A stretch of 64,000 nucleotides of DNA, taken from Neocallimastix lanati (nom. inval.). Taxonomy: Eukaryota > Neocallimastigomycota > Neocallimastigomycetes > Neocallimastigales > Neocallimastigaceae. The notes below the pieces were generated by a model, which saw nothing but the letters and a program-made list of their open reading frames with translations, was not told the origin of the DNA and did not search any database. The stretch's first letter is position 1, and every line of letters starts with the position of its first letter. The stretch is from assembly GCA_016946835.1 (NCBI GenBank), contig JACVTC010000053.1:1-64000 (forward strand), given 5' to 3'. Positions 22,626 through 33,963 of the stretch are shown here, in pieces. The position numbers and the translations under genes are program-made.

Positions 22626-23052
22626 AAAAAAGTTAAAAATTATAATTGATTACATATGTAAATAATATTTAAAATATATACTATAATATATTATAATATA
22701 TTCATTTATTTAATTTAAATTAAAAAATGAAATAAAAAAATTAATTTTTTTTTATTAGTTCCAATTTTTTTAATTTTTTTATTTAAAAAAAAAAAAAAAA
22801 AAAGAAAATAAATTAAAAAAAAAAAGGAACTAAAAAATTTTTTTTAATTATTATTTATAGTATAAAAAGAAAAGAAAATTTTTTTGAAAAAAAAAAAAAA
22901 ATTTTTTTGTTTAAATTCATATAATGAATAAAATATTAATAAATAAGTAAATAAAAATTTAAAAAACAAATTGATCATAAAATATAAATAATTTCATCTA
23001 TTATAAGAAAATTCCAGAAATAAAAAATTATTAAATAAAGATAAAAAAAAAA
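22626..23052 (+). repeat. Ankyrin cassette 5' flank
   Basis: A/T-rich upstream region shared with 25800-26260 and 28570-28980. The last stretch before the ATG is conserved in all copies (TTTCATCTATTATAAG, AATTCCAGAAATAAA, then AAATAAAGATAAAAAAAAA). It is the likely promoter and leader; no clear TATA box can be separated from the general A/T background. Confidence 0.6.
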
Positions 23053-24751
23053 ATGTTAAAAATTATGGATTTATTTATTTATAAAAGTAAAGAAGATTTG
23101 AAAAGAGAGCTTTATAAGGAAATTATTTTTGGCAATATTCGAAAAGTTAAAAAAATTTTAGATTATTCTACAGAAAATAAAATTAATTTAGAATTAAATG
23201 ATAAAGATGAAAGTTATCCACTTTTAAGAGCCACTATTAGTAATAATATTGAAATAGTTAAATTGTTAATAGATTGTGCCAATAAAAATAAAATTATTTT
23301 GGAATTAAATGAAAAAGATAAATATGGATGGAATCCACTTTTATATGCCACTTATCGTAATAATATTGAAATGGTTCAATTGTTAATTGATTATGCCACT
23401 GAAAATAAAATTATTTTGAAATTAAATGAAAAAAGTTATAGTGGATATACCCCAATATTTGAGGCAATGCAATATAATAATATTGAAATGTTTAAATTAT
23501 TGGTGGAATATTCTATTGAAAAAGGAATAAAATTAATCATTGATGAAAATGATATTGAAAAAATGATTTCAGAAAAATATTACCTTTGTAAATTAAGGAA
23601 TATTTCAGAAATTAATTCTAAATTTATCGAATTAATCAATTTTTGTAAAAATAAAAATATAATTGAAGTAATATTCAGTGAAAACAGTTACTTTTTGAAA
23701 AAATTTAATGAAATTAATGAAAATAAAAGAATAGAAAATGAAAATAGGGATTATAAGATATTAGAAATCGAAAATGAAATAAAGAAAATAAAATTTGAAA
23801 AAGAAAATAAAAAAGAAGAAAAAAATGAAAATGAAAATGAATTAATGAAAATAGAATTGGAAAATGAAAGAAAAGCAGAGGAAAAAATAGAAAATGAAAA
23901 TGAAATAAAAATAAAAGAATTAGAAAATGAAAGAAAAGCGAAGGAAAAAATAAAAAAAGAAAATGAATTAATGAAAATAGAATTGGAAGAAGAAAGAAAA
24001 GCAAAAGAAAAAATAGAAAAAGAAAATGAATCAATGAAAAAAGAATTGGAAGAAGAAAGAAAAGCAAAAGAAAAAATAGAAAAAGAAAATGAATCAATGA
24101 AAAAAGAATTGGAAGAAGAAAGAAAAGCAAAAGAAAAAATAAAAAAAGAAAATGAAATAAAGAAAATAGAATTGGAAAATGAAAGAAAAGCAAAAGAAAA
24201 AATAGAAAAAGAGAATGAAATAAAAATAAGAGAATTGGAAAATGAAAAAAAAGCAAAAGAAAAAATAGAAAAAGAAAATGAATTAATGAAAAAAGAATTG
24301 GAAAATGAAAGAAAAGCAAAAGAAAAAATAGAAAAAGAAAATGAATTAATGAAAAAAGAATTGGAAAAAGAAAGAAAAACAAGGGAAAAAATAAAAAAAG
24401 AAAATGAAATAAAAATAAAAGAATTGGAAAATGAAAGAAAAACAAAAGAAAAAATAGAAAATGAAAATGAATTAATGAAAAAAGAATTGGAAGAAGAAAA
24501 AAAAGAGAAAGAGAAAAAAAAAAGAGGAAAAATTAGAAAAGAAGAATTATATAATTGAAAAAATTAATAATAAAAGAGATAATAATGAAACCTTATTAAC
24601 CTCTGAATGTAAACAAGATAATATTGAAGAAGTTAAAAAATTGATTCGGTATGGAATGAATATCAATAGGAAAAATAAAGATGGAGACACACCATTATTA
24701 ATTGCATGTAAAAATGGAAATATAGAATTAGTAAAATATTTATTAAGTTAA
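23053..24751 (+). pseudogene. Ankyrin/coiled-coil family gene with homopolymer frameshift
   Basis: The first frame (23053-24558, 501 residues) has an N-terminal region, 39-residue ankyrin repeats (about residues 37-154), the conserved post-ankyrin segment (about 161-221, with NISEINSKFIELI and YFLKKFNEIN) and ten or so 21-residue Glu/Lys/Arg repeats predicted to form a long coiled coil. A run of 10 A near 24514-24523, where the intact paralogue has 9, shifts the frame. The C-terminal ankyrin (SECKQDNIEEVKKLIRYG, DGDTPLLIACKNGN) then continues in the next frame to TAA at 24749-24751. Either a truncated product is made or this is a sequencing error. The function of the family is unknown; protein-protein scaffolding is a guess from the domains. 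Confidence 0.75.
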
Positions 24752-25395
24752 GTTATAATTTCATAAAACCCTCTTCTTCATAATATGTACATTATTTATT
24801 TTATTGATTATTTTAAAAAAAAATTAGAAATTATTATATTTTAGTTTTACAATAGAATTTATTAAAACTGCTTTTATTAAAAATAATAATGGAAAAAAAT
24901 GTTTTTATAATTAAAAAAAAATAATAATAAGAAAAATAAAATTTAGAAATATATAAATTAGAATAAAAAAAAAATAATAAAAAATAAAAAAATTTTTAAT
25001 TTAAAAAAAAAAATTTTTTTCTTTATTCTAAAATATTTAATTTTTTAATTTTCTTTTTAAAATATTTATTTTTTTATATTATTAAAAGTTAGTTATTTTT
25101 ATAATGAACATATTCAATTTTAACTTTAAATATATAATTTTAATATTTTTTAATTTTTTTTTTTTTTCATTTTGATTTCATTTAATTTTTATATTTATTT
25201 ATTTATTTATTTTATTTATTTTTTTTTTTAAGTTATTCATTTTCAATTATATTTAAAAATATTTTTTAATTGTTTAAAAATTTAAGAGTGAAAAAGATGT
25301 TTTTCGATTTATTTTGAAATTAAAATTTTTGAAATTATAAATTATAATTAATATTAACTCCTGTAGAATTCCAAATTAAAATATATAATAAACTA

Positions 25396-25430
<35 letters not shown>

Positions 25431-25436
25431 AAGAAT
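24752..25436 (+). repeat. Ankyrin cassette 3' flank
   Basis: Contains the block after the stop codon shared by all cassettes (TTATAATTTCATAAAACCC, TCATAATATGTACATTATTT), then long A/T runs. No gene apart from the small frame that follows. Confidence 0.7.
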
Positions 25437-25706
25437 ATGGAAGATGTTTACTTTTTAACTGAAATTATTTATAAAAATTTTGAAATAATTAATATTTTAA
25501 TAGTATTTATGTCTCTTAAAAATAAAATTAATTTGAAAAGGTTTGAATTAGAAAATATCTCTACTTTTTATTATTCTATCTTTTTAAATAAAATCTATTA
25601 TGAAAGAAAAAGAAAAAGAAAAAATATTATAAAAAAAAATGACATAATGTACAATTATATTTATTCTTATTTTTATTATAATTATTATTATTATTATTAT
25701 TATTAG
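25437..25706 (+). CDS. Small conserved cassette reading frame
   Basis: 89 residues: EDVYFLTEIIYKNFEII, MSLKNKINLKRFELENIST, then a basic YERKRKRKNIIKKND and a short Tyr-rich end made by an ATT microsatellite. It is open here and at 9028-9393 on the other side; in other cassettes it is frameshifted. No domain or signal peptide recognised. It could be a small protein, a 3' exon, or leftover coding sequence of a lost gene. Confidence 0.3.
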   Translation: MEDVYFLTEIIYKNFEIINILIVFMSLKNKINLKRFELENISTFYYSIFLNKIYYERKRKRKNIIKKNDIMYNYIYSYFYYNYYYYYYY

Positions 25707-25707
25707 T

Positions 25708-25742
<35 letters not shown>

Positions 25743-25800
25743 TAATTACTTATTATTACTTATTATTTCTTCTGCTTTATTTTATTTATGGACATAAAAA

Positions 25801-26260
25801 ACAATAAAAAGAGTTAAAAATAATTGATTAAATTAATAATATTTTAATATATATTATAATATATTATAATATATTTATTTATTTAAATTTAAATTAAAAA
25901 ATGAAATATAAAAATTAATTTTTTTTTTTAGTTCCAATTTTTTTATATATAAAAATATATATATATATATATTTTTAATTATTTTATTTAAAAAAAAATA
26001 AAACTGAAAATAAAATAAAAAAAAAAAGGAACTAAAAATTTTTTTTAATTATTATTTATAGTATAAAAGTATAAAAAGAAAAGAAAATTTTTTTGAAAAA
26101 AAAAAATTTTTTTTTTTTAAATTCATATAATGAATAAAAATTAATAAATAAATAAATAAATAAAATTTTAAAAAAACAAATTGATCATAAAATATAAATA
26201 ATTTCATCTGTTATAAGAAAATTCCAGAAATAATAAATTATTAAATAAAGATAAAAAAAA
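25801..26260 (+). repeat. Ankyrin cassette 5' flank
   Basis: Same upstream block as before 23053, with an (AT)n stretch near 25945-25972 and the conserved TTTCATCTGTTATAAG and AATTCCAGAAATAA segments just before the ATG. Confidence 0.65.
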
Positions 26261-27493
26261 ATGTTTAAAATTATGGATTTATTTACTAATAAAAGTAAAG
26301 AAGATTTGAAAGAAGAACTTTATAAGGAAATTAGAAGTGGCAATACTCAAAAAGTAAAAAATATTATAGATTATGCCACAGAAAATAAAATTATTTTGAA
26401 ATTAAATGAAAAAGAGGAAGATGGATGGTATCCACTTTTAGAAGCCACTTATAAGGATAATATTGAAATAGTTCAATTGTTAATCGATTATGCCAATAAA
26501 AATAAAATTATTTTGAAATTAAATGAAAAAAGTTATTGTGGATTTACCCCAATATTTGAGGCAATACAACATAATAATATTGAAATGTTTAAATTGTTAG
26601 TGGAATATTCTATAAAAAAAGGAATTAAATTAAGAATTGATGAAAATGATATTGAAAAAGTGATTTTAAAAGATAAAAAATATCTGGTTTGTAAATTAAA
26701 TAATATTTCAGAAATCAATTCTAAATTTATCGAATTAATCAATTTTTATAAAAATAAAAATATAATTGAAGTAATATTCAGCAGAAACAGTTACTTTTTG
26801 AAAAAATTTAATGAAATTAATGAAAATGAAATTGAATCAATGAAAAAAGAATTGGAAAATGAAAGAAAAGCGAAGGAAAAAATAAAAAAAGAAAATGAAT
26901 CAATGAAAAAAGAATTGGAAAATGAAAGAAAAGCAAAGGAAAAAATAAAAAAAGAAAATGAAATAAAAATAAAAGAATTGGAAAATGAAAGAAAAGCAAA
27001 AGAAAAAATAGAAAAAGAAAATGAATTAATGAAAAAAGAATTGGAAAAAGAAAGAAAAGCAAAAGAAAAAAAAGAAAAAGAGAATGAAATAAAAATAAAA
27101 GAATTAGAAAATGAAAGAAAAACAAAGGAAAAAATAGAAAAAGAAAATGAAATAAAAATAAAAGAATTGGAAAATGAAAGAAAAGCAAAAGAAAAAATAG
27201 AAAATAAAAATGAATTAATGAAAAAAGAATTGAAAGAAGAAAAAAAGGAGAAAGAGAAAAAAAAAGAGGAAAAATTGAAAAAGAAGAATTATATAATTGA
27301 AAAAATTAATAATAAAAGAGATAATAATGAAACTTTATTAACCTCTGAATGTAAACAAGGCAATATTGAAGAAGTTAAAAAATTGATTCGGTATGGAATG
27401 AATATCAATAGGAAGAATAAAGATGGAGACACACCACTATTAATTGCATGTAAAAATGGAAATATAGAATTAATAAAGTATTTATTAAGTTAA
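26261..27493 (+). CDS. Ankyrin/coiled-coil protein, intact family member
   Basis: 410 residues. N-terminal ankyrin helix (16-35), two 39-residue ankyrin repeats (about 37-75 and 76-114), the conserved post-ankyrin segment (about 125-187; LNNISEINSKFIELI, SYFLKKFNEIN), about seven 21-residue Glu/Lys repeats (about 190-340, three heptads each, strongly coiled-coil), a link (NYIIEKINNKRDNNETLLTS) and a canonical C-terminal ankyrin (RYGMNINRKNKDGDTPLL). No signal peptide or membrane segment, so probably intracellular. Start chosen at MFKIMDLF because the upstream block AAATAAAGATAAAAAAAA is conserved up to this ATG in all paralogues. The ankyrin repeats are 6 residues longer than the usual 33. 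Partners and role are unknown. Confidence 0.85.
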   Translation: MFKIMDLFTNKSKEDLKEELYKEIRSGNTQKVKNIIDYATENKIILKLNEKEEDGWYPLLEATYKDNIEIVQLLIDYANKNKIILKLNEKSYCGFTPIFEAIQHNNIEMFKLLVEYSIKKGIKLRIDENDIEKVILKDKKYLVCKLNNISEINSKFIELINFYKNKNIIEVIFSRNSYFLKKFNEINENEIESMKKELENERKAKEKIKKENESMKKELENERKAKEKIKKENEIKIKELENERKAKEKIEKENELMKKELEKERKAKEKKEKENEIKIKELENERKTKEKIEKENEIKIKELENERKAKEKIENKNELMKKELKEEKKEKEKKKEEKLKKKNYIIEKINNKRDNNETLLTSECKQGNIEEVKKLIRYGMNINRKNKDGDTPLLIACKNGNIELIKYLLS

Positions 27494-28399
27494 GTTATAA
27501 TTTCATAAAACCCTCTTCTTCATAATATGTACATTATTTATTTTATTGATTATTTTAAAAAAAAATTAGAAATTATTATTTTTTAGTTTTACAATAGAAT
27601 TTATTAAAACAGCTTTAATTATAAATAATAATGAAAAATGTTGTTATTATTTTTAAAAAAAAATAAAAATAAAAATTTAAAAATATATGAACTAGAATAA
27701 AAAAAAAAGTAAAAAATAAAAAATTTATATTTAAAAAAAAGTATATTTTCTTTATTTTATAATAATTATTTTTTTAATTGTCATATTAAAATATTTATTT
27801 TATATGTTATATAATAATTTTTAGAATTAAAATATTTAATTTTAATATTAAATATGTAATTTTAATATTTTTTAATTTTTTTTTTTTTTTTTTTTTTTTT
27901 AGTTATTCAATTTTATATATTTAAAAATATTTTTTAATTGTTTAAAAATTTAAGAGTAAAAAAGATGTTTTTCGATTTATTTTGAAATTATAATTTTTGA
28001 AAATATAAATTTTGAATAATATTAACTCCTGAAGAATTCCAAATTAAAATATAAACTAAATAAATAAATAAATTTAAAAAAAAAAAAAAAATAATTTATA
28101 TGATTTATGATGTTTACTTTATATAGGTAATTATTTAAAAAAAATATCGAAATCATAAAATTATTAAAAGTATTTTTACAATGAAAAATAAAAAAATAGA
28201 AAAAATAAATTTAAAAGGATTGAATTGGAAAATATCTTCATTTTGTTATTCTATCTCTTTAAATAAAATCTATTATGAAAGAAAAAGATAAAATATTTTA
28301 AAAAAATAAAAAAATGATATTACTTTTGTTATTATAATTTTATTTATTAAAATTAAAATTATTATTATTATTATTATTATTATTTTAATTATTATTTTA

Positions 28400-28438
<39 letters not shown>

Positions 28439-28726
28439 TCTTTATCTTATTATTATTATTATTTTTTATTATTATTATAATTATTACTATTATTATTATT
28501 ATTTATTAATTTATTTATTATTACTTATTTCTTCTGCATTATTTCTATATTTATGGACATAAAAAGCAATAAAAGAGTTAAAAATTATAATTAATTAAAT
28601 TTGTAAATAATGTTTTAATATATATTATAATATATTATAATATATTTATTTATTTAATTTAAATTAAAAAATGAAATAAAAAAATTAATTTTTTTTTTTT
28701 TAGTTCCAATTTTTTTTAATTTTTTT

Positions 28727-28775
<49 letters not shown>

Positions 28776-28980
28776 GGAAAATAAATTAAAAAAAAAAGGA
28801 ACTAAAAAATTTTTTTAATTATTATTTATAGTATAAAAAGAAAAGAAAATTTTTTTGAAAAAGAAAAAAAAATAAATAAATAAAATTTTAAAAAAACAAA
28901 TTAATCATAAAATATAAATAATTTCATCTGTTATAAAGAAATTCCAGAAATAAAAAATTATTAAATAAAGACAAAAAAAA
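27494..28980 (+). repeat. Cassette 3' flank and next 5' flank
   Basis: Gene-free cassette sequence: the shared 3' block, poly-T near 27878-27900, a decayed small frame (about 28110-28310), (ATT)n at 28360-28505, the border TTTATGGACATAAAAAGCAA at 28551, an A run of about 40 at 28731-28773, and the conserved pre-ATG block. The sequence at 27795-27830 is the uninterrupted form of the element B insertion site. Confidence 0.7.
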
Positions 28981-30186
28981 ATGTTAAAAATTATGGATTC
29001 ATTTATTGATAAAAGTAAAGAAGATTTGAAAGAAGAACTTAATAAGGAAATTAGAAGTGGGAATACTCAAAAATTAAAAACTATTTTAGATTATGCCACT
29101 GAAAATAAAATTATTTTAGAATTAAATGAAAAAAATGAAGATGGAATGTATCCACTTTTATATGCCGCTGATAATAATAATATTGAAATGGTTAAATTGT
29201 TAATCGATTATGCCACTGAAAATAAAATTATTTTGGAATTAAATGAAAAAAATAATTATGGAAGTTATCCACTTTTAAGAGCCACTGATAATTATAATAT
29301 TGAAATAGTTCAATTGCTAATAGATTATGCCACAGAAAATAAAATTAATTTGAAATTAAATGAAAAAAGCAAATATGGATGGTATCCACTTTTAAAAGCC
29401 ACTATTTATAATAATATTGAAATAGTTCAATTATTAATTGATTATGCCACTAAAAATAAAATTATTTTGGAATTAAATGAAAAAGATAATATTGGATGGT
29501 ATCCACTTTTAAAAGCCACTGATAATAATAATATTGAAATGGCTCAATTATTAATAGATTATGCCACTGAAAATAAAATTATTTTGGAATTAAATGTAAA
29601 AGATAATTATGGATGGTATCCATTTTTAAAAGCCACTAATCGTAATAATATTGAAATGGTTAAATTATTAATAGAATATGCCAATAAAAATAAAATTATT
29701 TTGAAATTAAATGAAAAAAATGAAGATGGATTTACTCCAATATTTGGGGCAATACAAAATAATAATATTGAAATGTTTAAAAAGTTGATGGAATATTCCA
29801 TAAAAAAAGGAATAAAATTAAGAATTGATGAAAATGATATTGAAAATATGATTTCGGAAAAATTTTCATTTTGTAAATTAAATAATATTTCAGAAATTAA
29901 TTATAAATTTATAAAATTAATCCATTTTTGTAAAAATAAAAATATAATTGAAGTAGTATTCAGCAGAAACAGTTACTTTTTGAAAAAATTTAATGAAATT
30001 AATGAAAAAGAAAGAATAAAAAATGAAAATGAATTAATGAAAAAACAATTGGAAAAAGAAAGAAAAGCAAAAGAAAAAATAGAAAAAGAAAATGAATTAA
30101 TAAAAATGAAATTATTAAAATTATATTTAAAAAATATAATTTTAATAATTTTTTTAATTTCTTTTTATTTTATTCATTCATTTTGA
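28981..30186 (+). CDS. Ankyrin protein with C-terminal membrane anchor
   Basis: 401 residues. An N-terminal ankyrin helix, then six tandem 39-residue ankyrin repeats (about 36-269; each near DYATENKIILELNEKNxxGx, PLLxATxxNNIEMVxLLI), the conserved post-ankyrin segment (about 280-340; NNISEINYKFIKLI, SYFLKKFNEI), one or two coiled-coil repeats and a hydrophobic C-terminal stretch (about 381-399, LYLKNIILIIFLISFYFI) ending at a TGA. It could be tail-anchored in a membrane, unlike its paralogues, which end in a longer coiled coil and another ankyrin. The repeats form 117-bp tandem units in the DNA. Function unknown. Confidence 0.85.
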   Translation: MLKIMDSFIDKSKEDLKEELNKEIRSGNTQKLKTILDYATENKIILELNEKNEDGMYPLLYAADNNNIEMVKLLIDYATENKIILELNEKNNYGSYPLLRATDNYNIEIVQLLIDYATENKINLKLNEKSKYGWYPLLKATIYNNIEIVQLLIDYATKNKIILELNEKDNIGWYPLLKATDNNNIEMAQLLIDYATENKIILELNVKDNYGWYPFLKATNRNNIEMVKLLIEYANKNKIILKLNEKNEDGFTPIFGAIQNNNIEMFKKLMEYSIKKGIKLRIDENDIENMISEKFSFCKLNNISEINYKFIKLIHFCKNKNIIEVVFSRNSYFLKKFNEINEKERIKNENELMKKQLEKERKAKEKIEKENELIKMKLLKLYLKNIILIIFLISFYFIHSF

Positions 30187-30354
30187 TAAATATATAAATG
30201 AATATTATTTTTTTTTTTATTTTTAAAATTTTTCCAAAAGAAAGCTGATTTTTCGATCTATTATTAATTTATAACTTTATCATTAAAAATTTTGAGTAAT
30301 ACTAACTCCCTGTAGAACTTTAAATTAAAATATAAAATAAACTAAATAAATGAA

Positions 30355-30386
<32 letters not shown>

Positions 30387-30585
30387 GAAAATATATATAT
30401 GATGTATGATGTTCTACTTTTTATTAGAAATTATTAAAATATTGAAATCATAAATATTAATAGTATTTATGCCAATGAAAAATATAGAAATTAAATTGAA
30501 AAAGGATTGAATTGGAAAATATCTCTACTTTTTATTATACTATCTTTTTAAATAAAATCTATAATGAAAGAAAAAGAAAAAATAT

Positions 30586-30618
<33 letters not shown>

Positions 30619-30999
30619 ACATAACTTTTAATTATTTATTTTCATTTTTATTAATTATTATTACTAATTCTTTATATTAAATATGTAAATAATATTTTAG
30701 TATATATTACAATATATTATAATATATTGATTCATTTAATTTAAATAATAAAAAAAAATAAAAAATGGAATTAAAAAAATTTTTTTGATCTTTATTGGAA
30801 GTATATTAATATATGTGTTTTTTTTTTTAAATATTTAAAATAAATATAAAAAATAAAATAAAATAAAATAAATAAATAAATAAATAAATTAAAGTATAAA
30901 AAAAAATAATAATATAATATAATATAAAATAATTTTATTTTTTGAAAAGAAATTCCATAAAAAAAAAAAAAAAAAAAAAAAAAATAATTGAATAAAATA
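30187..30999 (+). repeat. Decayed cassette 3' and 5' flanks
   Basis: A diverged copy of the shared flank, with CCCTGTAGAACTTTAAATT near 30310, a broken small frame (about 30400-30620) and several A homopolymers. No intact gene. Confidence 0.6.
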
Positions 31000-31495
31000 A
31001 AAAATATTTTAAAATTATGGATTCATTTATTTATAAAAATAAAAAAAAAAAGATTTGAAAAGAGAACTTAATAGTGGAATTTTATGGTAAAATACTCAAA
31101 AAATAAAAAAAAAAAATATTTTAAATTACACCTCGGTAAATAAAATTATTTTATAATTAAATGAGAAAGAAAAATATAGATGGAATCCATTTTAACATAC
31201 CATTTTTAAAAAGAATATTGAAATAGTTCAGTTGTTAATAAATTTTGCCATTAAAAATAAAATTATTTTAGAATTAAATGAAAAAGATAAATATGGAAGA
31301 TATCCACTTTTAGAAGCAATTTCTGAAAAGAATATTGAGTGGGTTAAATTGTTTATAGTTCATGCAAATAAATTTAAAATTACTTTATAATTAAATGAAA
31401 AAAAGTAATGAGATATGGAAATTATCCACTTTTAAAAAGCTATTTATAAAAATTATATTGAAATGGTTCAATTATTAATATATTAAATTGCTTAA
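31000..31495 (+). pseudogene. Decayed ankyrin-family remnant
   Basis: Recognisable in three frames: ATTATGGATTCATTTATTTA (the MDSFI start), AAAAGATTTGAAAAGAGAAC, a FAIKNKIILELNEKDKYGRY segment and YPLLEAISEKNIEWVKLF, then it peters out near 31495. It is the rightmost trace of the ankyrin array. Many indels, no open frame. Confidence 0.8.
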
Positions 31496-33758
31496 CTATT
31501 TATTATATATTTAAAGAGTTTATTTAATAAAAAAGAATTTTTAAGAAAGTATTATATATTTTATATACTATAAAATAAAATATTTATATAATTATTTATT
31601 TTTTATATCTAACTCTTATTTATTTATATTTAATTATTTTATTATTTATATCTAACTATTTTATTATTTATTATTTAAATTTAATTATTTATTAATAATA
31701 ATTATTCTGTTTTTTGTTATGAAGTAATTAAGAAAACATTTATTGATTTGTTTATATATGATTTTATTAATAAATATTAAAAAATTTATGGCATTAAATT
31801 ATATTAATACAAACGCCACATGTAAAATGCGCCATATACATAAAATATACATCTATAATAATAAATGTCATCAGGTTAAAACAGCTATCTCAAGTATTTG
31901 TTAAAAATTAATTTCATTGTTAAATTATTAAGATAGAAAAATTGAAAATATTTTTTTATTTTAAAAGATATATATATACTTAGTTATTATTCAAAGAAAA
32001 TTAATTTTGACTTTTTTTTTTAAAAAAAAAAAAATAAATATAAATGATATGTAGAATAATTTTTTTATCCATCTTTTTTTTTCATATATATGGAAAAGGA
32101 AATTCAATTCCAATAAATATATTTATATATAAAAAATAAAAAAGTCTTCAATTCTATTTTAGAAAAAGACAAAAAAAATATTTTTTAAAAAATAAAAAAA
32201 TTTTAGATTATTTCTTAGTTTTATTATTATTATACTTTTCTTTATAGGGAATGAAAAAAATAAATAAATAAATAAATATTGGTAAATATTAACTGATTCT
32301 TAACTACTTCATGATCATTAGTTTAATCCATCATAGAAAATTAAAAAAAAAAAAAAAAAAAAAAGATTTTTTTTTTCTTTTTCTTTTTCATTTTTTTTCA
32401 TATATTATATATTGACAATATATATTAATAATTTTATTAATTATAAAAAATAACATAATAATTTTATTAAATTAATTTTTGTGATACATGAAATTAAATT
32501 TTGTATTCAAGAAAGAAATGATTCAATTTATTCAAAATCTTAACCTCATCTTTTAATATTAATATTAATTTCAAATACTTTTTTTATTTGGAAAAAAAAA
32601 GTGAATATTTAATCAAACTAAATAAAACAAAACGAAAAAAAAAGAGCATTATAAAAATATAAAATTATTTATTAATTGTATTAATAAATTTTTTTTCTTT
32701 CTTTCAAATTTTATTTCATTTATTAGAATAAAAAAAAAAAAATAAAATAAAAATAAAAATAAAAATAAAACAATTAAATATTATTATTTTATTTCAACCA
32801 ATCATATTAAATTTTTTAAAATTTTAAATTTTTTTTTTTAAATTGTATTGAAAAATACTATAAAAATAATTAATAAATAAATTAATAATTAAAAAAATTA
32901 ATAAATAGTTTATATAAAAAATCTTAACAACTGATATATTCAAAGGTAATTATTTCCAATCTTTTTTTTTTTTTTTTTTTTAGGATAATATTTTTTATAA
33001 ATATTATTTATATTTATTTTTATAATTTAATATAAGGTAGTAAATATAAGGTATTAAATTCCACTTTTTAATATTAATAATATAAAATAGAGTGTTTCTT
33101 AAAAATTTATCATAGAATAAATAATTAAAACTTTTTTTACAGAATTTTATTGTGTTACTATTGAAAGAATGGTTATGACTAACTTGATAAATCATAAAAA
33201 AAGTACAATAAATTATACACCACTTAACATTTAAAATTTTAAAAATATTTTAGTTTCTTTTCCACAACATCAACAGTCATAAAAATTTTTTGTGTTTATC
33301 CTCCATAAATTTTTATATGAATTAAAGTTTTTATTTGTAACAACTCCAAATACAAAAAAAAAAATTAGAGGTGCAGGTCAATTATAATTATATATTATAA
33401 ATTAATTATTATTAATATATATAATTAAATTTTTATTTTTTTTTTCTTTCTTATTCATAATATTTAAATATTATAAAGAAAAATGAATTTATGCATATTA
33501 ATAGTACTTAAGATGCCTTAAATTTTTTTTTATTTTTTTTTTTTTTTCTTTTTTCATATATATATATGGAATTTTTTTAAAAAATAAAGTTAATTTAATT
33601 TTTTTTTTTAATTTGTTCATCCATCTTTGGTATTTTTTAATAAAAGTATTTAAAAATATTTAAAAAAGATAAGTTAAATATATAAATATATATTAAATAT
33701 ATTTATTTATTATTTATTTTTTTTATTTATTATTTTTTTTTAAAAAAAAGAAAAATAA
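31496..33758. other. Gene-free stretch upstream of CotH1
   Basis: A/T-rich sequence with no recognisable coding. It holds the left inverted-repeat arm (31970-32504). A block near 33030-33210 (AATATTAATAATATAAA, ACAGAATTTTATTGTGTTAC) is shared with 38810-38940 upstream of CotH2, so the two CotH genes were duplicated with their upstream region. Confidence 0.6.
31970..32504 (+). repeat. Left arm of inverted repeat around CotH1
   Basis: Its reverse complement recurs at 37682-38212 in the same order: TTCAAAGAAAATTAATTTTG, TACTTTTCTTTATAGGGAAT, AACTACTTCATGATCATTAG, GATACATGAAATTAAATTTTG. The match is imperfect, with indels. The arms are about 0.5 kb and enclose about 5.2 kb. Confidence 0.8.
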
Positions 33759-33789
33759 TATAAATAGAGGAAAATAATATAAATAGAGG
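33759..33789 (+). promoter_or_regulatory. Duplicated TATA-type promoter of CotH1
   Basis: TATAAATAGAGG occurs twice in a 19-bp tandem duplication (33759-33770 and 33778-33789). The same motif is found before CotH2 (TATAAATAGAGA, 39689-39700) and, weaker, before the CotH3 pseudogene (TATAAATACAG, 47277-47287), at comparable distances from the ATG in the first two. Conservation among paralogues supports a real core promoter. Confidence 0.65.
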
Positions 33790-33963
33790 AAAATAATGTT
33801 TATTTTTATTTTTCCTTTTTTTTTCTTTATTGATTAATTTATAATAAATTAATGAAATAAAACAAAAAAACAAATAAAAAAAAAATAAAAAATAAAAATA
33901 AAATATATAATTATATATATAAATATAGATAAAAAATTATATATTATAAAAAAAAAAGGAAGA

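Noticed and set aside
23714-24445. 243-residue Phe/Leu-rich minus frame
   Set aside because: Exact antisense of the Glu/Lys coiled-coil repeats; it repeats with the same 63-bp period and has no independent features. The same applies to the antisense frames at 7545-8018 and 26817-27188.
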